The notes beneath the pieces are model-generated. The model was not told the origin of the DNA. It was given only the letters and a program-made list of their open reading frames with translations, and ran no database searches. DNA of 64,000 bases from Corynebacterium minutissimum (GTDB lineage: Bacteria; Actinomycetota; Actinomycetes; Mycobacteriales; Mycobacteriaceae), in NCBI RefSeq assembly GCF_000805675.1, contig NZ_JSEF01000012.1, positions 62,001 through 126,000 of the forward strand, given 5' to 3'. Both the position numbers and the translations under genes were made by a program. Positions within the stretch are counted from its first letter, which is position 1, and every line of letters begins with the position of its first letter. Shown piece after piece: positions 1-9,434 of this stretch.

Positions 1-440
1 CCGGTATGTTTACCCGCCGTGGCTACAACCTTATCTCCCTGGTTTCTGCAAAGACGGAGACCGAAGGGATTAACCGCCTTACCATCGTTGTGGATGCCTC
101 AGAGGTGGTCACTGAACAGGTGACCAAGCAGCTCAACAAGATTGTGCCCGTCCTCAAGGTGGTGGAGCTGGAAGAGGAAAGTACGATTGCGCGCGGCATC
201 ATGTTGGTGAAGGTGACGGCAGACAACGAGAACCGCCCCCAGGTGGTCGACGCGGTCAACATCTTCCGTGCTCGCATCGTGGATGTGGCTCCGGAATCCG
301 TGGTCATTGAGGCCACCGGCACGCCGGGCAAGCTGCGTGCGCTTCTCGACGTCCTCGAGCCCTTCGGGATCCGCGAGCTGGTGCAGTCTGGTCACGTGGC
401 GCTGGCCCGTGGCCCGAAGGCGATGGCACCATCGAAATAA
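1..440 (+). CDS. ilvN: Acetolactate synthase small (regulatory) subunit, 5' truncated by the window edge
   Basis: Regulatory subunit of acetohydroxyacid synthase, the first common enzyme of valine, leucine and isoleucine synthesis; it binds valine through an N-terminal ACT domain and activates the catalytic subunit IlvB. The reading frame is open from the left edge. The visible part starts in the ACT domain (GMFTRRGYNLISLVSA) and runs through the conserved KQLNKIVPVLKV and ARGIMLVKV segments to the C-terminal domain with EATGTPGKLRALLDVLEPFGIREL. Compared from memory with the roughly 170-residue corynebacterial protein, about 25 N-terminal residues lie outside the window, so the ATG at position 6 is internal and not the start. 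ilvB is expected just upstream and ilvC follows 87 bp downstream, the usual ilvBNC order. Confidence 0.96.
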   Translation, partial: GMFTRRGYNLISLVSAKTETEGINRLTIVVDASEVVTEQVTKQLNKIVPVLKVVELEEESTIARGIMLVKVTADNENRPQVVDAVNIFRARIVDVAPESVVIEATGTPGKLRALLDVLEPFGIRELVQSGHVALARGPKAMAPSK

Positions 441-445
441 AAATC

Positions 446-477
446 TCACATTGTGGACATCCTGTCTCAAAATGTGA
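446..477. promoter_or_regulatory. Inverted repeat in the ilvN-ilvC intergenic region
   Basis: TCACATT (446-452) is matched by AATGTGA (471-477) across an 18-nt gap, just after the ilvN stop and 50 bp before ilvC. It could be an operator for the ilvC-proximal promoter or a processing or attenuation hairpin. The 9-mer ATCTCACAT at 443-451 recurs exactly in the operator-like repeat at 2073-2081, and TCTCACAT recurs before leuB. The regulator is unknown. Confidence 0.4.
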
Positions 478-512
478 TACAACTTCACTAGAACGATTTC
501 CTACACAAGTAA

Positions 513-1541
<1,029 letters not shown>

Positions 1542-1626
1542 GGATAAGTCAACCTCTGGTTGATGACACTCTGCCGTCCCTAGTGCTGATGACTTTTAAC
1601 AGTCAAGCACGAGGGGCGGTTTCGGC

Positions 1627-1653
1627 GTTTACAAGGTGTAAACCTAGCCTAGG
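1627..1653. promoter_or_regulatory. Two adjoining palindromes (possible operators)
   Basis: GTTTACAAGGTGTAAAC (1627-1643) is a perfect 7-bp inverted repeat with a 3-nt centre. It is immediately followed by CCTAGCCTAGG (1643-1653), a 5-bp inverted repeat with a 1-nt centre. The first has the shape of a TetR-type operator. The second only loosely resembles the centre of a DtxR box. No flanking gene obviously uses them. Confidence 0.3.
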
Positions 1654-2044
1654 GAGCGAATCGCTATTTGTCTGCGGATCGTTGATGCTGTCTTCCGATA
1701 TGCGCGAGTTCTGCGGGTCTGGTTGCGAAGACGCGCTTGGTTGGCGGCTGAGCTCACTCTTTCTGATTGAGACATGTGGATCTTTCCCATGTCGCTGAGT
1801 GCCGTCCGAAGATTCATGGTTCATATCCTAACTTTGCTTCCTGTGCTTTGCGAGTATTCGAGGTTGAGGCGTTGTTGTTTCGTCGTTCTTACTCTGCAAG
1901 TTTCGATGTAGAGTGGAGGGCCAGTTTCTCGACTACCGGGGTAGGTTCATTGAGATGACTCGCTCCTCAATGGTGATGAAATCAGAAGGCTTGGACATGG
2001 GGGCACCCGACCAACGCGACGTAGGGATATGGTTTCGGGTTAGT

Positions 2045-2081
2045 ATGTGAGATTCGCTCATAAACGGGCACGATCTCACAT
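2045..2081. promoter_or_regulatory. Perfect 9-bp inverted repeat over the promoter of the DUF262 gene
   Basis: ATGTGAGAT (2045-2053) and ATCTCACAT (2073-2081) are exact inverted copies separated by 19 nt. A -10-like TAGGCT (2089-2094) lies 8 bp further on, 7 nt before ATG 2102, which suggests a leaderless transcript. The right arm then falls between the -35 and -10 positions, where a repressor would block polymerase. Confidence 0.5.
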
Positions 2082-2101
2082 CTGCGAGTAGGCTCGGAAC
2101 C

Positions 2102-3895
2102 ATGGGTTTCACGACGCCAAGCTATGACCTTTCTGACCTCTTTGCTCGCATTGACCGTGGGGATATCCAGCTTCCGGATTTCCAGCGCGCCTACTCCTGG
2201 GACGAGGACCGCATCCGCTCTCTCATCGTGACTGTGCTGCGCGGTTATCCGCTGGGTGCCTTTTTGGCGCTGGATACTCGCAATGAGACGATGCGTTTCC
2301 GTCCCCGCGCGCTCGCAGGTGCACCCGATACCGGAGTGAACCCGGGCCTTCTTCTCCTCGATGGTCAGCAGCGCCTCACATCGCTGTACCACTGCTTCCG
2401 TGGCGATGGTTTCGTGGACACGACGGATTTCCGCTCCAAGAAGGTTTCCCGCAAGTTCTACGTTGATCTGCGCACGGCCACGAGCGAGGACATCATGCCG
2501 GATGAGGCTGTCTTTGCGGTGAATCAGCATGGCGAGCTGCAGTCCCACTTTGCTCCGGAGATTGAGGGCTCGCTGGCGAATCGTGAGGCCGCTATTGATG
2601 CGTGCTGCATCCCTGTCTCCGCGTTGCTGAGCGAAGAAGGCACGAGCATGCTCTTCGAATTGGCTGCTGCCGACAATGGTGTGAATCGCGATGTTGTCGC
2701 TGCCTTTAATAACCGCATCCTGCGTCCGCTTTCGGGCTATGACGTGCCCATGATTCGCTTGTCCCGCGAGACTGCACAAGCAGGTATCGGTTCCATTTTT
2801 GCCCAAGTGAACTCCGCTGGATTGCAGATGGACGTCTTTGACCTGCTCACCGCGGTTTTCGCGTCCGAGGACCCGGATTTCCACTTGGCGGAGCATTGGG
2901 GGGACGTCGAGAAGCAACTGCGTGCCTTCCCAGCACTCGATGGCATTGGCCGCAATGAGTTCCTCTCCGCAGTGTCCCTGCTGGTCTCGGGTAAGAAAGG
3001 CACAGCCGGCGGTCAGCGCGAGGATATCCTGCAGCTGAACCTGGCTGAGTACCGCGCGGCTTCGTCGACACTCGTTATTACCTTCCGTGAGGTTGCGGAA
3101 TTCTTGGCTGAGCGTTGCATCTTGTCCTTGGACCAGGTGCCGTACAACGAGCAGATTATCCCGCTCGCGGTCATCCTCGCGCGTCTGGCCGAGCGAAACG
3201 GTGTGCTCTCCACACAGGACTCCTGGGACCGCCTCAACCAGTGGTTCTGGAGCGGTGTCTTTGGTGAACTCTATGGTTCTTCGGCCGTCAAGCTGCGTGC
3301 CGCACGTGATGTTGACGAGGTCACCGCATGGGTAGCGGGGGAGACCGAGGTCGTGCCCCAGACTGTGCGCGATGCTTCTTTCCGCGAATCACGCCTTCTA
3401 TCCGTCAGCGAGAACGACGGCGTGTGGCACGGACTTTATGCACTGCTCATGGCTCGCGGTGCGAAGGATTGGCGCACCGGGCAGCCCTTCACTCGTCATA
3501 CCTTTGAGGATCTTAAGCCGGGCTTTTTCCCGATCTTCCCGCTCTCCTGGTGCCAGCGTCATGGGGTCAGCGCTGTCTTGGCCAACTCTGTGCTCAACCG
3601 CACGCCGATGGGCAAGCGCACCGAAGTTGTCCTCGATGGGCATTCGCCGGAGCGCTACCTTCCGCGCGTACAGTCCAAGTCCATCATGGAGGACGCCGAG
3701 TTCGATAGCGTGCTGGCCTCCCATGAGCTGCAACCGGAGCTTTTGACGTCCAAGACGGCGTATCAGTTCTTTGCCAATCGCCGCGAGCGTTTCGTGGGCA
3801 TCGTAGAATATGCCTTGGATAAGGCCGTCATTCGTGACGTCGATGAAGCCAACTTGTCTGGTGGTGAGGAGGGCCCGCAGGCTTTTGCGCACTAA
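2102..3895 (+). CDS. DUF262 (GmrS-like) domain protein
   Basis: The N-terminal third is a DUF262 domain, the ParB/Srx-like NTPase fold found in the type IV restriction enzyme GmrSD and relatives. It has IQLPDFQRAYSWDEDRIRSL (about residues 22-41) and the hallmark DGQQR (87-91). The C-terminal part resembles the usual DUF1524 partner: SWCQRHGV and an N-T-P segment followed by SPERYL. Where active relatives have a His-His-x-Phe-Pro HNH motif, however, this protein reads F-P-I-F-P (about 476-480), so the nuclease site may be lost. The 597-residue length fits single-chain family members. There is no nearby methyltransferase or other restriction gene. It sits between ilvC and serA, a place I recall as variable in corynebacteria, so transfer is likely. 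The actual role (defence or otherwise) is unproven. Confidence 0.75.
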   Translation: MGFTTPSYDLSDLFARIDRGDIQLPDFQRAYSWDEDRIRSLIVTVLRGYPLGAFLALDTRNETMRFRPRALAGAPDTGVNPGLLLLDGQQRLTSLYHCFRGDGFVDTTDFRSKKVSRKFYVDLRTATSEDIMPDEAVFAVNQHGELQSHFAPEIEGSLANREAAIDACCIPVSALLSEEGTSMLFELAAADNGVNRDVVAAFNNRILRPLSGYDVPMIRLSRETAQAGIGSIFAQVNSAGLQMDVFDLLTAVFASEDPDFHLAEHWGDVEKQLRAFPALDGIGRNEFLSAVSLLVSGKKGTAGGQREDILQLNLAEYRAASSTLVITFREVAEFLAERCILSLDQVPYNEQIIPLAVILARLAERNGVLSTQDSWDRLNQWFWSGVFGELYGSSAVKLRAARDVDEVTAWVAGETEVVPQTVRDASFRESRLLSVSENDGVWHGLYALLMARGAKDWRTGQPFTRHTFEDLKPGFFPIFPLSWCQRHGVSAVLANSVLNRTPMGKRTEVVLDGHSPERYLPRVQSKSIMEDAEFDSVLASHELQPELLTSKTAYQFFANRRERFVGIVEYALDKAVIRDVDEANLSGGEEGPQAFAH

Positions 3896-4784
3896 AGCAC
3901 TCGTGGTGGCGCTCGCAGTGGGAAGTCTCGCTGCGAGCGCTTCTAGCTGTTCGTCGATGGGCCGGGGCGAACAGCTTGTCACACAGGACATTACGGCAGT
4001 GCCTGACGCTGAAATTGACCTTGCACGTGCCAGTGAAGAGAACCGACTGCGGCTTATTGATCCCACATTCGCCGATATGGTGGTCGTTCTCGACGACCCC
4101 TGGGGATTGGAATCCGCACGGCTCTTTTTCAAAAACACCAACGCGCTTATCTTGGCTGAAAACACAGACGCCGCTGCTTTGCGTGCAGCGACGCTGAGTG
4201 TGTCCCAGCGCGTTCCCATGGTGACCTATGACGAATCCATTCGGGGCAAGATTTCGGAACTGGCGTCGGATCTGGGGGTCAAGCAAATCCTCGTGGTGGG
4301 TAATGTCCCTTGGGCTAGTCAATCGGGCCTCCAGGAGGTCATCCATGACCCAGGCAATACGAAAGCCTTAGGGGAATACACGGCCTTTCAATTCACTTCA
4401 AAGGTCGTGAAAGATCCAAGCCGAATGGTGGATAACATTGCGCATTTGGATTCCTCCGCGAAAGTTGAGCTCAAGGCGGCATGGGAACCGCTGCCGCAGT
4501 ACATGACGAAGGAAAAGATGCCCGCAATCCCCGCGGAAGCGCGGCGCGATGCGCAAATGGCACCAGTTATCGTTGCTACCGTGGATAGCCCCGTGGCCAA
4601 CGTGGTGAACGCTAATGCGTATGGCGGTAGCGTTATGGTGATGCCGAATCCTGATCCGTCTGCGACGAAGGTCGGAGCGGCGATGACCGCGGGACTTGCG
4701 GATGGGCCCATCGTGGCGCTCGGACCGGAATTCGGTTCAGTGACAGAATTCACGCATAAAATAGATCAGGGTTGGAAAGAATAA
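3885..4784 (+). CDS. Predicted lipoprotein overlapping the DUF262 gene
   Basis: Best start is TTG 3885, 12 nt after AGGAGG (3867-3872). It gives a compact lipoprotein signal: Arg-Thr-Lys, a hydrophobic run VVALAVGSLAA, then a lipobox ending Ser-Ser-Cys; earlier ATGs at 3810 and 3843 add residues that spoil the signal. The start lies inside the last codons of the DUF262 gene, so translation is probably coupled. The mature part, about 277 residues, alternates beta and alpha segments (VLDDPWGLESARLFFKN, NALILAEN, VKQILVVGNVPW). This pattern loosely recalls cell-wall-binding-repeat-2 proteins, but I do not recognise the family with certainty. No catalytic motif is evident. It ends 44 bp before serA. 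Confidence 0.65.
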   Translation: MRTKALVVALAVGSLAASASSCSSMGRGEQLVTQDITAVPDAEIDLARASEENRLRLIDPTFADMVVVLDDPWGLESARLFFKNTNALILAENTDAAALRAATLSVSQRVPMVTYDESIRGKISELASDLGVKQILVVGNVPWASQSGLQEVIHDPGNTKALGEYTAFQFTSKVVKDPSRMVDNIAHLDSSAKVELKAAWEPLPQYMTKEKMPAIPAEARRDAQMAPVIVATVDSPVANVVNANAYGGSVMVMPNPDPSATKVGAAMTAGLADGPIVALGPEFGSVTEFTHKIDQGWKE

Positions 4785-4828
4785 ACTACACTTCACGGCA
4801 TCCACTCATCAGCCTAGTGAAGGAAGTT

Positions 4829-6415
4829 ATGTCGAAGCCGGTCGTACTTATTGCCGATAAGCTTGCAGAATCCACCGTTTCCGCGTTGGGAGACACCGTA
4901 GAGGTCCGTTGGGTCGATGGCCCAAACCGCGAGGAGCTTCTCGCAGCGGTCCCGGACGCCGATGCGCTTCTCGTGCGCTCTGCCACGACCGTCGATGAAG
5001 AGGTACTTAGTGCGGCTGGCAAGTTGAAGATCGTGGGCCGTGCCGGTGTTGGTCTGGATAACGTCGACATCCCGGCTGCCACTGAGCGCGGCGTCATGGT
5101 AGTCAATGCGCCGACGTCAAATATTCACTCCGCGTGTGAGCAGGCCATCGCTTTGCTGCTGGCTACCGCCCGCCAGGTTCCGGCCGCTGATCAGTCCCTA
5201 CGTCAGGGCGAGTGGAAGCGCTCTTCTTTCAAGGGCGTGGAAGTTTTTGGCAAGACCATTGGTATCGTCGGCTTCGGCCACATTGGTCAGTTGTTTGCCC
5301 AGCGTCTGCTGGCTTTCGAAACTACCGTCATTGCGCACGACCCGTATGCGAATCCGGCCCGTGCCGCAGCACTTGGTGTGGAGCTGGTGAGCCTAGAAGA
5401 GCTTATGGCGCGCGCTGACTTCGTCACTATCCACCTTCCCAAGACCCCGGAGACCAGCGGCATGTTCGACGCGGAGCTCCTAGCCAAGGCCAAGAAGGGC
5501 CAGATCATCATCAACGCTGCCCGCGGTGGTCTCGTGGATGAAGCAGCCCTGGCAGAGTCCATCAAGTCGGGTCACCACCGTGGTGCTGGTTTCGACGTGT
5601 ATGCCACCGAACCGTGCACGGACTCCCCGCTCTTTGAGCTTCCACAGGTGACAGTATCCCCGCACTTGGGCGCTTCTACCGTTGATGCCCAGGATCGTGC
5701 CGGTACTGACGTTGCCGAGTCTGTGCTCAAGGCTCTCGCTGGTGAGTTCGTGGCGGATGCCGTCAATGTGGAAGGTGGCAAGGTAGGCGAAGAGGTCGCT
5801 GGATGGCTGGACCTTACCCGCAAGCTCGGACTCGTTGCTGGCAGTCTCTTGGGCTCCGCTCCTGTGGCTGTCGAGGTGGAAGCCTGCGGCGAGCTCGCCA
5901 ACGAAGACGTCTCAGCTTTGGGCCTGTCTGCGGTGCGTGGTCTCTTCTCCGGTGTGGTCTCGGAAACCGTGACCTTCGTTAATGCCATGCAGATTGCAGA
6001 GAGCCGCGGCGTCGACGTGGATGTCAAGACCAACGTTGAGTCTAAGGGGCACCGTTCTTCCGTCGTCGTGAAGATTATCGGCTCCGGCGGTGAAGTGTCG
6101 CAGCTGACCGGTGCGCTCATTGGTATTGATGGCGTCGAGAAGATCGTCCGTATCAACGGCCGCGGCGTGGACATGCGCGCGACCGGCCGCAACCTCTTCT
6201 TCTCCTACAAGGATGCCCCGGGCGCACTCGGCACCGTGGGCACCAAGCTCGGAGCTGCTGGCATCAATATCGTTGCTGCGGCGCTGACTCAGGGCAAGGA
6301 AGTTGATGATGCTGTCCTCATCCTCCGCGTTGAGCGCGAGGTTCCGGAGGAGCTCATCGAAGAAATCAACGCTGCGCTGGGTGCTAGCTGCCGTCAGCTC
6401 GACTTCGGCGCCTAA
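4829..6415 (+). CDS. serA: D-3-phosphoglycerate dehydrogenase
   Basis: Catalyses the first step of serine synthesis, oxidising 3-phosphoglycerate with NAD+. At 528 residues it is the long actinobacterial form. It has a catalytic/NAD domain ([13 protein letters not shown], about 150-162; [11 protein letters not shown], about 229-239; the catalytic His in SPHLGAS), an intervening ASB domain, and a C-terminal ACT domain ([19 protein letters not shown]) that gives serine feedback. The start at ATG 4829 follows AAGGAAG and gives the family N-terminus [17 protein letters not shown]. An upstream in-frame TTG (4772) would overlap the lipoprotein gene and add unrelated residues. Confidence 0.96.
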   Translation: MSKPVVLIADKLAESTVSALGDTVEVRWVDGPNREELLAAVPDADALLVRSATTVDEEVLSAAGKLKIVGRAGVGLDNVDIPAATERGVMVVNAPTSNIHSACEQAIALLLATARQVPAADQSLRQGEWKRSSFKGVEVFGKTIGIVGFGHIGQLFAQRLLAFETTVIAHDPYANPARAAALGVELVSLEELMARADFVTIHLPKTPETSGMFDAELLAKAKKGQIIINAARGGLVDEAALAESIKSGHHRGAGFDVYATEPCTDSPLFELPQVTVSPHLGASTVDAQDRAGTDVAESVLKALAGEFVADAVNVEGGKVGEEVAGWLDLTRKLGLVAGSLLGSAPVAVEVEACGELANEDVSALGLSAVRGLFSGVVSETVTFVNAMQIAESRGVDVDVKTNVESKGHRSSVVVKIIGSGGEVSQLTGALIGIDGVEKIVRINGRGVDMRATGRNLFFSYKDAPGALGTVGTKLGAAGINIVAAALTQGKEVDDAVLILRVEREVPEELIEEINAALGASCRQLDFGA

Positions 6416-6500
6416 AGGTATGCAGCAGATGGCCCTTAGTGCTGTCTGCAGTGTGAAGCGATTGAGCGATTTCGCCGTCCGATAACCGGTGCGGTGGTAT

Positions 6501-6525
6501 TCTCACATGTATCCAACAGGTGAGA
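6501..6525. promoter_or_regulatory. Inverted repeat upstream of leuB
   Basis: TCTCAC (6501-6506) and GTGAGA (6520-6525) flank a 13-nt centre; the right arm runs into the leuB ribosome site (AGAAAGGA). Because leuB belongs to the LtbR regulon in C. glutamicum and an LtbR homologue is present at 27267-27965, this is a candidate LtbR site. Its sequence, though, differs from the palindrome before leuC. A short attenuating hairpin is the alternative. Confidence 0.4.
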
Positions 6526-6540
6526 AAGGATTCCCACAAT

Positions 6541-7560
6541 ATGAAACTGGCAGTGATTGGCGGCGACGGCATCGGCCCTGAGGTAACCGCGGAGGCGCTT
6601 AAAGTTCTGCGTGCCGTGCGCGACGACATTGAGGTTACCGACTATGACCTCGGAGCCCGTCGCTATTTGCGCAACGGCGAGCTTCTCACCGATGAGGATC
6701 TGGCTTCCCTGCGTGAGCACGATGCCATCTTGCTTGGTGCTATCGGCGCCCCTGGTGAGGTCCCGCCGGGTGTACTGGAGCGCGGCCTTCTGCTCAAGAT
6801 GCGCTTTGCGCTGGATCACCACGTTAACTTGCGCCCATCTAAGCTCTATCCCACGGCCACCTCGCCTCTGGCGAACCCGGGCGACATTGACTTCGTCGTT
6901 GTTCGCGAGGGTACCGAGGGCCTGTACTGCGGCAATGGTGGCACACTCCGGGAAGGTACGGAGTACGAGGTGGCCTCCGAAGTGTCCCAGAACACCCGCT
7001 TTGGCGTGGAGCGAGTCGTGCGCGATGCCTTTGAGCGCGCCATGTCGCGCCGCAAGCACGTCACCCTCGTGCACAAGACCAATGTCTTGGTCAACGCTGG
7101 TGGTTTGTGGCAGCGCACCGTGGATGAAGTAGCTGAGGAATACCCTGAGGTGACGGTGGACTACAACCACATTGATGCCGCCACCATCTACATGGTGACC
7201 GATCCGGCTCGCTATGACGTCATCGTCACCGATAATCTTTTCGGTGATATTCTCACTGACCTTGCCGGTGCTGTCACCGGTGGCATCGGACTGGCTGCCT
7301 CCGGCAACATCGATGCCTCTGGCACCAACCCGTCCATGTTCGAACCCGTCCATGGTTCTGCTCCCGATATCGCGGGCCAGGGTATTGCCGATCCCACCGC
7401 CGCCATTCTGTCCGCAGCTATGTTGCTGCGTCATCTTGGCGATGAAGACAATGCAGCGCGTGTGGAGGAAGCAGTCGCGCAGGATGTCTCCTCCCGGGGC
7501 GATGTTCCGGTGCGCACTGTTGAGATTGGTGACCGAATCGCCTCCGCACTAGCATCCTAA
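6541..7560 (+). CDS. leuB: 3-isopropylmalate dehydrogenase
   Basis: Oxidative decarboxylation of 3-isopropylmalate in leucine synthesis, NAD+-dependent. The 339-residue protein opens with [15 protein letters not shown]. It carries the substrate-binding Arg cluster (VNLRPSKLY), the catalytic YCG segment (TEGLYCG), the Lys in [15 protein letters not shown] context (VHKTNVL) and the metal-site stretch [20 protein letters not shown] 6541 follows AGAAAGGA. It stands apart from leuCD (28014-30075), the normal arrangement in corynebacteria, next to serA. Confidence 0.96.
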   Translation: MKLAVIGGDGIGPEVTAEALKVLRAVRDDIEVTDYDLGARRYLRNGELLTDEDLASLREHDAILLGAIGAPGEVPPGVLERGLLLKMRFALDHHVNLRPSKLYPTATSPLANPGDIDFVVVREGTEGLYCGNGGTLREGTEYEVASEVSQNTRFGVERVVRDAFERAMSRRKHVTLVHKTNVLVNAGGLWQRTVDEVAEEYPEVTVDYNHIDAATIYMVTDPARYDVIVTDNLFGDILTDLAGAVTGGIGLAASGNIDASGTNPSMFEPVHGSAPDIAGQGIADPTAAILSAAMLLRHLGDEDNAARVEEAVAQDVSSRGDVPVRTVEIGDRIASALAS

Positions 7561-7577
7561 GCCTGTAGTCTTGGCGC

Positions 7578-9434
7578 ATGAGCGTCGAATTAGACGAGGT
7601 CGTAAGCTTCCTCGCCCATCATGAGCCCTTCTCCCACCTGCCGGAGGAGGAGCTCGCTGCACTGTCCACCCAGCTCAGCATTGTTTACCTGCGCCGAGGT
7701 GATAGACCCGTTCATCGCGGGGAAACCAACGAGAAGCTTCACATCATCCGTACGGGCGCCGTCGATGTGCTCGGTGAGGATGAGGTCTTGCTGGACCGCC
7801 GCGAAGCTGGACTGACCTTTGGGTATTCCACCCTGCAGGGCGAGCCAATCTCCGCCTATGACATGGTCGCGGTAGAGGATAGCCTTGTCTTTACTCTTCC
7901 GCAGGAAGCCTTTAGTGCTCTGGCCCAGCGCAATCCCGATATCGCGCGTTTCTTCTCGGCGCAGTCACGCCAGGTGCGCGCGGCGGCGCGGGAGCTTGCC
8001 GACGCCGCCCCGACCGACGTCCTCCGCACGCCACTTGTTGAGCTCACCCGCACCGATGTGCTGACGTCATCGGCGGACACTACGATTGCACAAGCGGCCC
8101 AACTTATGACCGACCGCGGAGTTTCCTCTTTACTGGTGACACGCACGGACAACCAACTCGAGGGCATTGTGACCGACCGTGACCTGCGCTCACGCGTGCT
8201 GGCAGCCGGACTCGATCCGGCACAGCCTGTAGGGGAAATTATGACCCCGAACCCGCTGACGGTTTCTACGGATGCACCTGCCATGGAAGCTCTGCTCCAT
8301 ATGGCTGAGCGCGGCATCCACCATCTTCCGGTGGTGGATGATGGCCGTCTTCACGGCATCGTTACCCAGTCCGATGTGACGCGGTTGCTTCACAATGATC
8401 CCGTCTATCTGGCTGCAGATCTGTCACGCCGAACCAGCCGGCAGGAACTCACTGGCGCGTTTACTGAGGCCACACATCTGGCAGGACGTTTTGTGGAACG
8501 TGGTTCCACCCCAGCGGAGGCTTCTAGCTTGGTGACCCTCGCTGCCGATGCGGTGGCGCGCCGCCTGTGCACCTTAGCTGAGGAGGAATTGGGGCCGCCG
8601 CCGGTGGAGTATGCCTTCGTGGCTGTAGGTTCTCAGGGCCGCTGTGAGATGGCCCTAGCTTCTGACCAAGACAACGCCCTCGTGCTTGCGGATGATTACG
8701 ACGCTTCTGTTCACGGTGAGTACTTTGCTGCCCTGAGCACCTTCGTGTGCGAAGGCCTCGCTGACGCTGGCCAAATCTTGTGTCCCGGTGACATGATGGC
8801 TATGACTCCTGAGTGGCGCATGACGTGCTCGGAATGGACCGAGACCTTCCGCCGATGGATCCGCGATCCACAGCCGGATGCGTTGCTCAATGCCCAAATC
8901 TTCTTTGACTTCCGCGTTCTCTACGGAAGTGAGCACCTCGGGCGCGGTGTGCACACCGCTGCCGTAGAAATGGGAAAGGGGGCCACGCGTTTGCATGCCC
9001 ACCTGGCTAGTTTGGCTGCGCGTCGCGAACCGCCGCTGACCTTCTTCCGCGGGCTTGTCGTCGAGCGTGACGGCGATTATGCCAATACGCTTGATATCAA
9101 GAAGGGCGGTACCGCGGGCATCGTGCAGATGGGTCGGCTCTTTGCCTTGGCATCCGGCTCGTCGGTGGTGGATACGCGGCAGCGTCTCCGTGAAGCGGCG
9201 GGCGATGCGGTGAGCAGACAAGGCGCTCAAGAGCTTCTCGACGCCTTCGACTTCCTCCGCGCCCTGTCCTTTCAGCACCAAGCTCGCCAACTGCGCGAAG
9301 GCGTCCAGCCCGACTATCACATCGATCCAAAGAGTCTTGGGCGCCTTGAGCGCGAGCGCCTGCGCGATGCCTTCCGTGCCATCAAGTCGATGCAGAATGC
9401 GCTGGCCACCAAGTATCCGGTGAGGAACATCTAG
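7578..9434 (+). CDS. cNMP-binding / CBS / DUF294 nucleotidyltransferase-like signalling protein
   Basis: Four-part cytosolic protein of 618 residues. It has a cyclic-nucleotide-binding-like beta barrel (about 12-130), two CBS domains (about 150-270, with GIVTDRDLR and HHLPVVDDGRLHGIVTQSDV), a nucleotidyltransferase-fold DUF294 domain (about 325-430) whose GSQGRCEMALASDQDNAL loop retains Gly-Ser and both acidic residues, and a helical C-terminal DUF294_C domain. The family is thought to join nucleotide sensing to nucleotidyl or uridylyl transfer, but the target is not known. The barrel lacks an obvious complete phosphate-binding cassette, so cAMP binding is doubtful. ATG 7578 is 17 bp after leuB. 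The stop abuts the start of the exonuclease gene with no gap, so the two are a translationally coupled pair. Confidence 0.85.
   Translation: MSVELDEVVSFLAHHEPFSHLPEEELAALSTQLSIVYLRRGDRPVHRGETNEKLHIIRTGAVDVLGEDEVLLDRREAGLTFGYSTLQGEPISAYDMVAVEDSLVFTLPQEAFSALAQRNPDIARFFSAQSRQVRAAARELADAAPTDVLRTPLVELTRTDVLTSSADTTIAQAAQLMTDRGVSSLLVTRTDNQLEGIVTDRDLRSRVLAAGLDPAQPVGEIMTPNPLTVSTDAPAMEALLHMAERGIHHLPVVDDGRLHGIVTQSDVTRLLHNDPVYLAADLSRRTSRQELTGAFTEATHLAGRFVERGSTPAEASSLVTLAADAVARRLCTLAEEELGPPPVEYAFVAVGSQGRCEMALASDQDNALVLADDYDASVHGEYFAALSTFVCEGLADAGQILCPGDMMAMTPEWRMTCSEWTETFRRWIRDPQPDALLNAQIFFDFRVLYGSEHLGRGVHTAAVEMGKGATRLHAHLASLAARREPPLTFFRGLVVERDGDYANTLDIKKGGTAGIVQMGRLFALASGSSVVDTRQRLREAAGDAVSRQGAQELLDAFDFLRALSFQHQARQLREGVQPDYHIDPKSLGRLERERLRDAFRAIKSMQNALATKYPVRNI

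Larger units (their letters stand above)
1542..2101. other. 560-bp intergenic region after ilvC, no convincing gene
   Basis: No reading frame here has a good ribosome site or recognisable product; the frames at 1583-1798 (+) and 1603-1824 (-) look like chance openings. Three structured elements are visible. One is a short hairpin TCAACC/GGTTGA just after ilvC (1549-1563). The second is a pair of abutting palindromes at 1627-1653. The third is a 9-bp inverted repeat at 2045-2081 before the next gene. The rest holds nothing I can assign and could be decayed DNA. Confidence 0.5.

Noticed and set aside
1637..1660. Possible DtxR (iron) box around CCTAGCCTAGG
   Set aside because: Only the TAGCCTA centre fits the DtxR consensus; the outer AGG/CCT arms do not, and no iron gene is near.
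1583..1824. Frames of about 70 codons on both strands in the gap after ilvC
   Set aside because: No ribosome site, atypical residue use and no recognisable family.
2102..4784. Complete restriction-modification or multi-gene defence island
   Set aside because: Only one defence-like gene is present; there is no methyltransferase, helicase, toxin-antitoxin pair or integrase beside it.
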